Source of the DNA: Symbiodinium microadriaticum
Lineage: Eukaryota; Sar; Dinophyceae; Suessiales; Symbiodiniaceae
Direction of reading: 5' to 3'
NCBI GenBank assembly: GCA_001939145.1
Contig: LSRX01000010.1
Coordinates: 1,721,349 to 1,785,348 of the forward strand
Length of the DNA: 64,000 nt
Shown here: positions 42,035 to 52,530 of the stretch, in pieces
Layout of the letters: each line of letters begins with the position of its first letter
How positions within the stretch are numbered: position 1 is the stretch's first letter
Made by a program: the position numbers and the translations under genes
Notes under the pieces: generated by a model
The model's database searches: none
What the model was told of the DNA's origin: nothing
What the model saw: the letters and a program-made list of their open reading frames with translations, nothing else

Positions 42035-42528
42035 CTGATACGCTCCTGCAGCTGATCCATCCAGTGAACACCTCTTGTAGCCGTCGTTCTCAGGAACTCA
42101 GAAAAACGAGTCATCCATCTAATCCCTTGGGACTCATTCCCAGGAGAGCTCTGTGACGTAAAAAACCCTTGCACTCGGAACGTAGAGCTCGATGGGGTAC
42201 TCGGTGCTGGCATATCTCTCGTCTGTTCAGCTCGCATTACCGTCGTCGTTAAAACGTTCGCGCCCATATCCGGATTCCCGTACGGCGGGTCGACCTGAGG
42301 CGGTGGTGTTGTTGTAGGGCCGCTTGCCGGCAGAGGTCCAGGTCTATCTCCCAGCTGCATTATGTCCAGGAGGTTGGGGTTTCCCAAGCTCCCCGATCCA
42401 CCAACACCAGAAGTGTCTGTACCCTGCCCTTCGGCAGCTATCCCATTTACCATCGTCGCCCCATCGCCCTGCGGTGGTCCCGGCTTCGGTACTGCAGCAG
42501 AGTCGCCGTTGTATAATTGGGCGGACAT
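42031..42528 (-). CDS. Gag N-terminal part, element B
   Basis: 165 codons starting four bases inside the 5' LTR border. Pro/Gly/Ser/Thr-rich, with a C-terminal segment FFTSQSS...RWMTRFSEFLR and HWMDQLQERIR. Its TGA overlaps the ATG of the next frame (ATGA at 42034-42031), suggesting either a 1-nt indel in one original gag or coupled translation. Confidence 0.6.
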   Translation of the reverse strand: MSAQLYNGDSAAVPKPGPPQGDGATMVNGIAAEGQGTDTSGVGGSGSLGNPNLLDIMQLGDRPGPLPASGPTTTPPPQVDPPYGNPDMGANVLTTTVMRAEQTRDMPAPSTPSSSTFRVQGFFTSQSSPGNESQGIRWMTRFSEFLRTTATRGVHWMDQLQERIR

Positions 42529-42532
42529 AACC
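42526..42532 (-). promoter_or_regulatory. Possible half-tRNA primer binding site of element B
   Basis: Directly after the 5' LTR the minus strand reads GGTTATG. No TGG-type site is present. GGTTATG is complementary to the CAUAACC anticodon-loop sequence of initiator tRNA-Met, which Drosophila copia uses as an internal (half-tRNA) primer. Only seven bases match, and its ATG is also the gag start. Confidence 0.35.
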
Positions 42533-42799
42533 TGTAAAATCTTGAAGCTCCTTTACGGTTACAGCGAAGTCAGAGGGCTTATGCAGTCGATGCGCCTCCC
42601 ATTGCAGCACGCAGCTACCCTTGTTTTATCGCAGCAAGAACTTGATCTGACCTTGTAAGCTTCACGCTTATTGTTGTACAAATGGTACATCTCAGTTCTT
42701 CCGCTCTTTGAGCACTCGAAACAAGCGAAGCAATCACACCTTTGACAAATTGTCGTGTGCAGCTTTCAGTACACTATACAGCGGATCGAGATTTCATCA
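42533..42799 (-). repeat. 5' LTR of element B
   Basis: 267 bp, identical to the other LTR and followed on the plus strand by the target duplication aaacc. Confidence 0.95.
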
Positions 42800-42804
42800 A
42801 AACC
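42800..42804. repeat. Target-site duplication, right
   Basis: aaacc, matching 36900-36904. Confidence 0.85.
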
Positions 42805-42810
42805 CTAAAA

Positions 42811-42912
42811 TGGGTAGTTCTCTAAATTAAGGTCCCTTTTTGGGTCCCCAATGATTTACGGCACCTTTATAAGAAGGACCCGAACAGGGACCCTAATTTA
42901 GAAAACTACCCA
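42811..42912. repeat. Hairpin element family B, copy 4
   Basis: 102 bp, ends tgggtagttctctaaatta / tttagaaaactaccca. It begins 6 bp beyond the element B target duplication. Confidence 0.88.
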
Positions 42913-43629
42913 AATATGACAAATCACCCGAGCCGCTGCTGCGCCGCAGGTCTGCAAAAGGGAGCTGGCGGGGTTCTCGGCTTCGGGAACGGCCGTTTTT
43001 GGGGAGCCATAGAGGGTTTAGGGAGTAAAAGGATTTAGGGTTTAGGGTTGCAGTGATAGTGATTTTGTCCCTGGTTTAGGGATCATAGGGTTTATGGTTA
43101 TTGTGATAGTGAGTATTATCCTTGCTTTAGGGATTAGGGTTTGAGGTTATAAGACTGACTGTGATGATTTGCCCGTCTCTCTGTTTGAAGGATCTGCAGG
43201 TGACCTTTGAAGATGAGGCTGCGCATAGAGTAGGGATGGTTGCTCCAGTAGGGCCAGTAGGAGTGCTGGAAGTCATTGCATTCTCCGAGTGATCTTGTTG
43301 ATATCAGACATGTGGGTCTCAAAATACAGGGTACCCGAACAGATGAAGGATGCGTCTTCAGGTTGTCACATACAAAATACGCAACATGCACACACGACGA
43401 GGTCCTTATTATGATAAAGGGCCATGAACATCGGTTGCCAATTTTATCAAGCCAGCCGCATGTCAACAGCATGGATCATAGGGCAAGGGGCTGGGTTTTG
43501 AAAGGACCTGTCTTTTTTCCGCTGGGCTCTGAGCTTGAACCGAAAACCCTAAAGTGAGGAGGTTTCAGCTGCCTAAGCGAGGGAGTTTAGGGTTTAGGGG
43601 ATTTAGGGGTTTAGGGTTTAGGGTCTGTC
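42913..43629. other. Spacer before second RCC1-like gene
   Basis: Unique sequence with short TTTAGGG patches (43015-43145) and an upstream flank (43580-43628: gagtttagggtttaggggat...) nearly identical to that before the copy at 18399. No additional gene recognised. Confidence 0.6.
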
Positions 43630-44991
43630 ATGTCGATTGCCGTGGAAGTTGGCTTGCTCAGTGGCAAAAGAACTACTGTGCAAGCAGGCCTGGATGAATC
43701 AGTGCACACGTTACGCCGAAAGGGGCAGATCGCACTTGGAGTCGGGAGAGGGCGGCTGCTGGACTCATCTGGCTGTGCTCTGGATGGATGCGCGCCGATT
43801 AAAACAACCAGTGTTGCGAATGGGGATTCGCTGACATTGCACCTAAGCAGAGTTCAAGTTGAAGCCTCTAGCCATGCTTTTGCTGCCATCCTCGGCGATG
43901 GGTCCGTTGAGACCTGGGGTAATGCTGACTTTGGTGGCGACAGTAGTGCTGCGCAGGGTCAGCTGCAGGATGTGCAGCAGATCCAAGCCTCTCACCGTGC
44001 ATTTGCAGCAATTCTTGGCGATGGATCGGTCGTGACCTGGGGTGCGGGTAGCCTTGGTGGCGACAGCAGTGCTGTGCAGGGTCAGCTGAAGAATGTGCAG
44101 CAGGTCCAAGCCTGTGCATGGGCTTTTGCTGCCATCCTTGGCGATGGATCGGTCGTGACCTGGGGTGATGCTAACTATGGTGGCGACAGCAGTGCTGTGC
44201 ACGGTCAGTTGAAAGATGTGCAGCAGATCCAAGCCTCCTTTGGTGCTTTTGCTGCCATCCTTGGCGATGCATCGGTCGTGACCTGGGGTGATGCTATTTT
44301 TGGTGGCGACAGCAGCGCAGTGCAGGGTCAGTTGAAGAATGTGCAGCAGGTCCAAGCCTCTGCTGGTGCTTTTGCTGCCATCCTTCGCGATGGATCGGTC
44401 GTGACCTGGGGTGATGCTGCCATGGGTGGCGACAGTAGTGCTGTGCAGGGTCAGCTGCAGGATGTGCAGCAGATCCAAGCCTCTCACCGTGCATTTGCAG
44501 CAATTCTTGGCGATGGATCGGTCGTGACCTGGGGTCATGCTGACATGGGTGGCGACAGCAGGGCTGTACAGGGTCAGTTGAAGAATGTGCAGCAGGTCCA
44601 AGCCTCTGAAAGTGCTTTTGCTGCAATCCTTGGCGATGGATCGGTCGTGACCTGGGGTGATGCTGACATGGGTGGCGACAGCAGGGCTGTACAGGGTCAG
44701 TTGAAGAATGTGCAGCAGGTTCAAGCCTCTTTGTTTGTTTTTTCTGCGCTCCCTGGCACTAGCGCTGCTTTTGCTGCAATCCTTGGCGATGGATCGGTCG
44801 TGACCTTAGGTGATGCTGACATGGGTGGCGACAGCAGGGCTGTACAGGGTCAGTTGAAGAATGTGCAGCAGGTCCAAGCCTCTGCTGGTGCTTTTGCTGC
44901 AATCCTTGGCGATGGATCGGTCGTGACCTGGGGTGAGCCTGGCCTTGGTGGCGACAGCAGTGCTGTGCAGGGTCAGCTGAGGAATGTGTAG
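43630..44991 (+). CDS. Ubiquitin-like + RCC1-like repeat protein, copy 2 (premature stop)
   Basis: 453 codons, same plan as copy 1: ubiquitin-like N-terminus ([20 protein letters not shown]...) and nine 41-residue [14 protein letters not shown] repeats, with the conserved interruption (VFSALPGTSA) between repeats 7 and 8. The frame stops at TAG 44989-44991, where every other repeat has CAG (Gln), a single C-to-T change. Beyond it the frame continues for 46 codons through another repeat and VQDQLGLLTRSVVS to TGA 45130-45132. Repeats are more homogenised here ([15 protein letters not shown] three times), which suggests gene conversion. Function unknown, probably protein interaction. Single exon. 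Confidence 0.85.
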   Translation: MSIAVEVGLLSGKRTTVQAGLDESVHTLRRKGQIALGVGRGRLLDSSGCALDGCAPIKTTSVANGDSLTLHLSRVQVEASSHAFAAILGDGSVETWGNADFGGDSSAAQGQLQDVQQIQASHRAFAAILGDGSVVTWGAGSLGGDSSAVQGQLKNVQQVQACAWAFAAILGDGSVVTWGDANYGGDSSAVHGQLKDVQQIQASFGAFAAILGDASVVTWGDAIFGGDSSAVQGQLKNVQQVQASAGAFAAILRDGSVVTWGDAAMGGDSSAVQGQLQDVQQIQASHRAFAAILGDGSVVTWGHADMGGDSRAVQGQLKNVQQVQASESAFAAILGDGSVVTWGDADMGGDSRAVQGQLKNVQQVQASLFVFSALPGTSAAFAAILGDGSVVTLGDADMGGDSRAVQGQLKNVQQVQASAGAFAAILGDGSVVTWGEPGLGGDSSAVQGQLRNV

Positions 44992-45132
44992 CAGGTCCAA
45001 GCCTCTGAGTCTGTTTTTGCTGCAATCCTTGGCGATGGATCGGTTGTGAACTGTGGTCGTGATGCAAGGGGCGGAGACAGTAGTGCCGTGCAGGATCAGC
45101 TAGGACTGCTGACTAGATCTGTCGTTTCTTGA
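44992..45132 (+). pseudogene. 3' extension of RCC1-like copy 2 beyond the in-frame TAG
   Basis: In-frame continuation [18 protein letters not shown] then a degenerate half-repeat and GLLTRSVVS, ending in TGA. It probably represents the ancestral C-terminus, partly preserved also in the relic at 22345-22720. Confidence 0.7.
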
Positions 45133-46860
45133 AAGTCGCTGGGCTAGACATCAATGTGATGCTTCGGATGGCGCGGCCGCACACCTGAAAGCCACCGGGC
45201 CGATAATCACCTCGCAGGGTTTGGGGTTTAGGGTTTAGGGATCCCGAATCTAATCGTTCTAAGCCAGTATTACGAATTACACGCTATGAAGCCCCAGAAA
45301 TCATTTAAACCAAGCTATGAACCTGAAACAGAGTGGTAACTGTGGTCATGTTAAGGGTTTTGGTTTACCAAGGCTTTTGCTTTAAGTGCAGTGGGACTCT
45401 CACTGTCGCTTCAACCCATCCCCGTGGACGTGCGCTTTGTGTTAAGGCTTCAGGCTTTGAGGCTTTGGTTTAGGGTTTTATTTTGTTCAGCACCTTGTGC
45501 TGCAAGAGTTAATGGGGTCGAGGGCTTTGAAGGGAAGGCCACACTGGTTCTCTTTCTAGCTTCATATGCCGTCCAAGGAAAGCCTGCCCTGCATGAAAGC
45601 CCGTAGACCAACTCTAACCCCGCTACACCACGTTAAGGTCCAGGGTTTAGGACCAAGCAAGAAATCCATGATACAGGACGCGCCATCATCTTCCCAGGCT
45701 TTTTATTTTTTGGGGACGTGCTGCCAAGGTTACACAGACCAGCAACGTCTTGCTGCTCATGCTGTCGAGGGCTCAGCTGTTTGACATGCTGGCAGTGCCT
45801 TACCCAAACAGAAGCCCAACCCTGTGTCTACTTTAGCGTCACCTTCAGCACTAACGAGCCCTATACGCACTTTGACCAAGTATACCCGGATGGGCACCCT
45901 TCTGCGCACGTGGCAACTTGCCCTGTGAAGCTGTCATTGCCGTTGCCCGATCTTCAGAGGTGTCCCTCGCACACTCCTCCTCGGCTACTGGACAATATCC
46001 TGGACCACGTATCTTCCTTGTTGCGGTTGTTGTAGATTCTTGTCCAACGGTGTTGGTCATCAGTCGTATGAAGCCGAACCGCTGCGTAAGTATCCGACCT
46101 CTCTACATGGAAAGCCAACATGACGACAACCAGACAGATTCAACAGCCTTTTCTGCAAAAATATACTGGCTTTACAGCTTGGAGGGATAGATGCCAGTCT
46201 TTCATTGACGCATTCGACAAACAGGAGTTCTGAACATAGCCGAGATCACCCTGACATGGTGACAGGTTCGCGTGAAATCCTTGCGTCGGGTTTACGGCTT
46301 TTACTTTAGGTTCCCAGGCCTGCTTGCCCTGCCCAAGAAACCGTGGACGTCGGCATGGACTTTGGCACTGCGCTCGTTTCAACCTACAGAATCTGCTCAA
46401 AAAGCCTTGGGCGCCCAGACCTCAGAGCTCCCAGCCCCTTGAAGATTCATCTCCATGCTGTGAACTATGATATAAGATAAGATAGGATGAGATAATAGAA
46501 TATGATATAATATAGTATAATACAATATAATATAAATGAACAGTTTCCGGGTTCAGGGTTTACAAAAAAAGAAACGCCGCGGATCGATTCCCGGAAGCCC
46601 AGGTACTGCAGAAGTTTGAAGACCGAAGCGTGCACCCCAGCAGCGCCTGGTCTTTTGCGAAGGATCGCTATAGTCCTGCGAGAACACGGTTATATAGGGG
46701 CTTTCTGGGAATATATAAGGGGCATATAAGGGGTATAAAGGGTATTGGGATTAGGGGTCCCTCCTAGGGGTCCCTCCTATTGTCCCTTAACATTGGAACA
46801 TCGTCATCAGACTTGGCCTCATGGCCTGAAAGTAACGCCTGCAGCTATTGGGTAGTTTCG
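45133..46860. other. Intergenic, no gene recognised
   Basis: Short TTTAGGG motifs near 45220, an AT-rich GATAAGATA run (46465-46535) and open frames without recognisable domains, for example 45718-46035. Confidence 0.5.
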
Positions 46861-46943
46861 ACCTAAACCCCCCAAAGTAGGTAAAATAATGGCCCAAAAC
46901 CTATAAAGGGCTATTCTTTTGCATACTTTTAGGGTCCAGGTAG
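46860..46943. repeat. Hairpin element family J, copy 2
   Basis: Inverted arms acctaaaccccccaaagtag / tacttttagggtccaggt around aaaacctataaa; reverse complement of the copy at 21008-21080. Confidence 0.75.
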
Positions 46944-47480
46944 GCTGATTTTTGTCAAAAGGGACGGGAAGGCGGAGTCTACGCTACGGTATACAACAGC
47001 GCCCACTGCTTGTCAGAGATGCCCCAACTCCAACTGCCGCTTATTTGTCTGCGAATGCCAAAGGTTGGGCCGAGTGAAGCTTTGTCGGCGCCGGGTGAGG
47101 GGCCGTTCCCGTCGGTTTACCATGAGGAAGTGACATTTCAATCGTGTTTTGAAGATTCAATTTTCGGCTCCTTTCTTAGACGGTTAGGGTTTAGGAGTTT
47201 TGGTTTGAAATTAGGTGGAACCATGGGAAACCTGAAGCTGTGCCATTCTTGCTGCCTAGAAGATCCTCTCGAAGACCTGGAGCCGTGAACCCTGTAAGCC
47301 CCAAGGCTCTGCGTGGGTTCAGCATCGGGGACGTTTAGGAATTAGCTTAAGCCCCAGTTGCACAAATTGACAAAGCAGCGATTCATCATCAGATGATACC
47401 CGGATGTGTCTGCCCAGCGTGGCTTAAAAGACTCATAGTCAAGGCAACTCTGGCATGTCTCCTCCCTCATGAGTCTAATA

Positions 47481-47577
47481 TAGGGGCCTTAATCATTAGA
47501 ATAGGGTTTGGGGTCCATTAAACTAAAAATATAATAAGGAACCCCCAAAACCCTATTCTAATCATTAAGGCCCCTAC
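47481..47577. repeat. Hairpin element family E, copy 2
   Basis: 97 bp with ~34-bp nearly perfect inverted ends (taggggccttaatcattag / ctaatcattaaggcccct). Best-preserved member of the family here. Confidence 0.9.
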
Positions 47578-47857
47578 ATTACATGGGTATGGGGCTTTCT
47601 GTTCAGGATGCGCATGAACGTGAATCTAACACGAACGTGGTCTAGAGCCGCTGCATTGGTGCAGTGGTAATTACTGTTGCTTCCTGCTTGGGAAACCCAA
47701 AGACTCCAAATGAGGGTGGCGGGACAACGCATTCATTTGAACTCGAAGTCTCACCCGTGCAGCTTCGGTTTGCGACGCCATTGGTTTGCATCGTTCTCAC
47801 GGGAATTACTACTGTCTCGTCTATGGCTCATACCGACTTGTGCTGCCGGATGCACTA

Positions 47858-48075
47858 CTATGACTCCTACTCCTACTCCTACTCCAACTCCTACTCCCCT
47901 CCTACTACTCCTACTCCCACTCCTACTGCTTCTGCCACTGCCACGGCTACTGCTAGTGGGGCTGGGAAACCTACTGCTGCTACTGTTGCTGCTGCTACTA
48001 CTGCTACTGCTGCTGCTACTACGACCATTGAAGATTAAAACTAACTACGACGACGACTACTGCTGCAACTACTAA
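47858..48075. repeat. (CTACTC)n / (CTGCTA)n microsatellite
   Basis: Pyrimidine-rich hexamer and trimer repeats; long Ser/Tyr/Thr/Ala or Leu frames across it are repeat artefacts. Confidence 0.9.
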
Positions 48076-48574
48076 GTACATTAACCCTCAGCGCCCAGAA
48101 GATGGTCGGTTAGTATTCCCATCACAACTGCTGCTTTGTTTAACACTGCTTTGTCTTGCACAAGCACGACTATGAAAATCAAGTATAGTTCCCACTGTAC
48201 TTGGGACACCTTGGCGTACTGCCAAACTAGATGTCCGAGGGTCTCAAAAACTGCTATAGATCCTTATAATATGTATGATCCCTGCTTCGTCTAGGCCTTT
48301 GCGTCCGAAAAGCTGCTGGTAGCTAGGGGTGTGCAGGCCCTTTTTGGTGGCTGCAGGTTAGAGCGCGGCAGAGTCCGCTGATGGCAGCCGGGCAGGGTCA
48401 GCCTACTTGGGTCCATGGTTTCTTGAAATCAGGGATACCTAACTCATGGGTCCTTGCAATCTTAATCGTACCGCTCAGGGCCTGCATGGTTGTTCTGGGC
48501 TTCTGTGAATTCGGTGGTGGGGTCTTATGCAAGGAAACATTTGGGCACTATGTAGGGCTTCTGTTCTCGCAAAG

Positions 48575-48605
48575 GTGCCCTTCGAGTTCATGGACTTTTA
48601 CACAG
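48575..48605 (+). CDS. Candidate short exon, unassigned
   Basis: AG|GTG acceptor and GA donor enclose VPFEFMDFYT in one frame. Splice context matches enolase exons of this window; family unknown. Confidence 0.2.
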
Positions 48606-50108
48606 GAGGATCTATGTGTGTCGTGGAGAGCCCCAGGGGTAGGGTCCGAATATGGTACAGGGGTTCCAGGGCCGAGGATACCACCTTAATCTGAGAGTAG
48701 CCGCCGCCATCAATGCGAGACGATCCCTGTCTCTGCGAATAGCCAAAAACCGTCGGCAGTGGTCAAATCTTTGTTATAACGGTTTTCGGGCAGAGATTTG
48801 GACCAGGCTTTAGGTACATTCGGCAGATATTGGGGTTCGGGTGTCACTGCCTCAGGACCCGTGCCACACCCCACCACCGCATCCTAACTCTAGACCCTGC
48901 ACCCAGACCCTAAAACCAAAGGTTCTGAATCCTAAGTTTCGAGACCTGCTTTGGCTGCAATTTGCACTGCGGCCCGAAAGCCGGTCGCAAACAGGCGGGC
49001 CTTTCGTGGGGAAAGTGCTTGTCGAAGATACGAATACTGAAGAGAGTATTTTCTGGGGAGGGTTGCAGCCGGTGTTTGGCAAACAGTCTTACAATAAGTA
49101 TAAGCGGAATGCCAAACAACACATCAGGCATCGTTTCTGTTGGACATGTCCGGTGCAACCCAAATAATATTTCAGCTAATTTCCTGTGCAGCTCGCTGCA
49201 TGCAGCAGGGCCACGACCGTTTTTTTCAAAGCAGAGGCTGTGCAAGCAGGAAGCTTGACAGCCGCCTGCCACCACTATTCGCAAGGAAGAAACACAAGAA
49301 ACCGGAACAAGAAGTAAAAGATTTAGGGTTTAGGAGAAGTAAAACTATAGTCCAGCAGTCCTCTTAGTATCTCAGGTCTCCCTCTCTAGATACATACATC
49401 CAAGATGCTCGCCCCGGAGGCCCAGTTTCGTCATTTCGGATCATGGCTGCTGCGAAATTCTAATCATCCAAGGGCAGTCCTGGGACAGACTGCCTCTGAC
49501 CCTGTACAGCCGATGGGAGTAATCCTTTCCCGGTGCTCCGTGGGCTTGAATGGTTAAGGCCAGCAGGAATGAATGCCTAGTGGTATATAGTTGCGGAGCT
49601 TATACATAGAGCTGAATAGAACAAGTCGAAAAATTCCGCCTACTAATTAGAGGGTTTCCTTCTCTCCTTCGAAGCATCTGGAGCGATGAGACCAGCGTCC
49701 AGAGAACGCTGGTAATGCTCTGGGGGCTGACAGAAATGCGGCACGCGTGCTTCTGCAGCGTTTGTTCTAGTGTTGCCGGTATGGGTTTAGGGTTGGGGTA
49801 CCAGAACTCCGATCTCCGCACAAGGGACCACCTGCTTGGTCGTCAAGACTGCTTTCAGGGGACATGTTAGTCAACGGCACTGGCGGCGAGTAATGGTCTA
49901 GACATCTTCGGCATGCGCGTCGGACATTCGTAAAGCTCTGCTTCCCAACCGGCCCCTGAACGTTTGGGGCTTATTCGGTTTGGGTTGAACGTTGTTGAGA
50001 GTTTAGGTATGCGCACGCGCTTGGGAGTTTGTGGACAAAGTCACCCTCAACAGTTCTAAGCCCTAGAAGAACACTGACACCCAAATTGGCTAATTACAAC
50101 CCTCACAG
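48606..50108. other. Intergenic or intronic, no gene recognised
   Basis: Mixed-composition sequence; a plus-strand frame at 48841-49167 and its antisense have no recognisable domain. Confidence 0.45.
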
Positions 50109-50205
50109 GTCCCAAATTTCAAGACATCACATGCTGCCACTGCCTCCCCGGCCAAAGCTATCCGGGCAAAGGCCGACAGGATGAGCGTCCTGTGCCACCT
50201 CATAG
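50109..50205 (+). CDS. Candidate internal exon, unassigned
   Basis: 97 nt between CACAG|GTC and a GA donor, reading VPNFKTSHAATASPAKAIRA, then KADRMSVLCHLIG. GC-rich third positions and no stops support coding. No family recognised. Confidence 0.35.
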
Positions 50206-51469
50206 GATGACACTACTGCCCTAATCGCCACAAGCCCTTAAAAGATCAGACTCCCTGAACCCTTTCTCTGGACCTGCTCAACCCAAAGCCCCCTAAGCCC
50301 TTAAAACCCTAAGCCAAGAGCGCAAAAGAACCTTAGAAGCAGCCTATAAAGGAACCTGATCCAAGAAACCCAATCACAGAAAAACATGGTCGATCCCTTA
50401 AAGGAGCACTTAACATGAACCATCAAAGACTCCCAACTGCGTTTTTCTTCCAAATGGACTTTCTGTCGAAGCCATGGCCTGCCAAGAGTTTGACATTGAC
50501 GTCCAGGCACTTCGCAGTTGCCCCATATGTTTCGTATGATACTAGGGTGTAGGGTTTAGGGCTTATACATATATATATATATACTACGTGGTACTACATG
50601 TATACGAACATGGTATCATTGAAGCCTTAGGGAGGAAGTCCAATGTGGGTGCCTTTATCTGAAGCATCGCTCCATTTTCAAGTTGCCGGCCCTGACTTTC
50701 TGAAACTCCCATATGAAATGCAAGGCTTAGGGCAACACCCAGAGAGTGGCTGAGGTCAGGACTTCAGAGATTGGCCTTATTACATATTGCAGGGTATAAG
50801 GGTATAACTGTAAAGCATATTCTATATCATTATAACCTAAGATCGTGTGGCAGGTCAGGGCTTTACGCGGGTTTCGGGCAAAGTTGCAAGGATGTGTAAG
50901 GTTCGATACCACCGGGCCTGTTGCCTCCATTTGCAGACCGGCAGTGTTGTGCAGATCCCGATACTCCGATACTACACGGAAGAACCAGATAATTACATCA
51001 ATGCATGCACTACCCTAAACCCTATAAACCCTGACCTGATTAAGGAATACGGAAAACTAGCCGATGAACGCTCCGAGCCGTGAGCTGAGGTATCGGCGGA
51101 TTATCAGCGGTTCATAGCTCTTCCGCGTGCCTGCTGCCCCGAGCCGTTCTTTCGGGCCCGGAAGAGGAAGAGAGAGGAGGACGGAGATTCTGGGATGTGA
51201 GGGTTCAGATTCCCGGAACCCTCAACTCTAAGCCCTAAGCATCCCTAAACCCCACACCCCCAAGAGGTTTCGGGACTCCTCGGATCCGGGGCTTCTTGGA
51301 TGCTCCGGTCTAGGTTCAGGGGTTCAGTGCTTTCTTTCGGAGAGCGGTGGGGGCAGTCTAGACAGTCTAGACTTCGCAGGATCTGAGGGTCCTTGATGTG
51401 CTTCTATAGTACATGCTTAGGCTCTGAAGGGGCTCCTAGGCACTATCATTAATTCAATCGGTCTATCTA
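50206..51469. other. Intergenic or intronic, no gene recognised
   Basis: Contains a (TA)n run at 50570, a minus-strand frame at 50510-50301 and a plus frame at 50847-51083 ending DPDLIKEYGKLADERSEP-like, none assignable. Confidence 0.4.
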
Positions 51470-51689
51470 CCTACCTACCTAGCTAGCTACTTACCTGCTA
51501 TACATAATATGATACGGTATTCAAACAACATATGTCATACTAAATAAAAATAGAATAAAGGGCTAAACAGATAAAGAGACATGAATACGCATGTGTACTT
51601 ATGTGCATATATATATATATATATGTGTAAATGCAGGTGTAGATACAGGTATGTGTGTATATATATATATGTGTATATANTATATGTGG

Positions 51690-51734
<45 letters not shown>

Positions 51735-52530
51735 CATCAGGTTATTGCATCATACGAATGTATGTTATATTAGCTACGTCATATGATATTCTATTGATAT
51801 TATCTTGTGTTATATTATAGTTTACTATAATCTCAATCTCTTATTTTATGTTCTATGATACAATAGGTATTACATTATAGGGTATTTTGTACGATATCTA
51901 AATACTATATCTGTTCCATTATTGTATATTCTATGAGATAACACGACATGATATGACATGATATGACATGACATGATATGATATGATGCGGTGTTACATT
52001 ACATTATTTGTAATCTAATATGTTTTACTATATTACACTATATTACAATTTATTACATGGTTTACTTGCATTACATCACCTTATACTATTTTTTTGCTCC
52101 ATTAAACTATACCATCTCAAATCATATCACTTCCGTTTATTTCAAAGTGTACTAGTTTATATTACATCTGATGATATTTTTCATATTGGCTCATATTACT
52201 GCATTTTATCTTATATTAAACTATGTTATAATATAGTATATTTTATCATATTGTTTATATCGGTATAATACTATTCTATACTCTATTGTGTCATGCCATC
52301 TTATCATGCAGTGTCTTATGCTATTTTATAGTTTACCATGCTGTATTCAAACATATTGTGTTATGTCTTATGTTATATTCTATTATGCTATTTAAAAATT
52401 AGATTTGATGGGATTAGATCTTACTTCATGATTGCAGATTAAGTTATGCTATATTCTGTTGTATCATTTTATGTGTTATTATATTATGTAGGTTGTGTGC
52501 CATGTCAAGTTCTATTATGTTATATGCCTA
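51470..52530. repeat. AT-rich island with TATATG microsatellite
   Basis: About 1 kb of very AT-rich sequence (ttatattaca, catgatatga, attacatt) in otherwise ~50% GC DNA. It includes (TATATG)n at 51690-51735 beside the N at 51680. The pattern looks like a decayed pentamer/hexamer satellite. No gene is supported. Confidence 0.85.

Larger units (their letters stand above)
36905..42799 (-). mobile_element. Copia-like LTR retroelement B, full-length ends, internally deleted
   Basis: Two identical 267-bp LTRs (36905-37171 and 42533-42799) with TG...CA ends are flanked by the 5-bp target duplication aaacc (36900-36904 and 42800-42804). On the minus strand: gag, oxygenase-like domain, reverse transcriptase, RNase H, a membrane/zinc-like C-terminal module, polypurine tract, LTR. 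Protease, nucleocapsid and integrase are absent; gag passes directly into the oxygenase-like region in one open frame. Frames also break near 39575, 39020 and 38815. Identical LTRs imply a very recent insertion, so the element was probably mobilised by proteins from another copy. Two Ns (41025, 41513) lie in its gag repeats, so part of the loss could be assembly-related. It inserted in a CCCTAAA-like sequence. Confidence 0.93.
46944..48574. other. Intergenic or intronic, no gene recognised
   Basis: Contains hairpin element E2 (47481-47577) and a CTACTC microsatellite. A frame at 47010-47288 has no recognisable domain. Confidence 0.5.

Noticed and set aside
47640-47715. tRNA-Gly-like sequence (gcattggtgcagtggtaa)
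   Set aside because: It resembles a tRNA 5' half with an A box, but no T-arm/B box or acceptor pairing follows.
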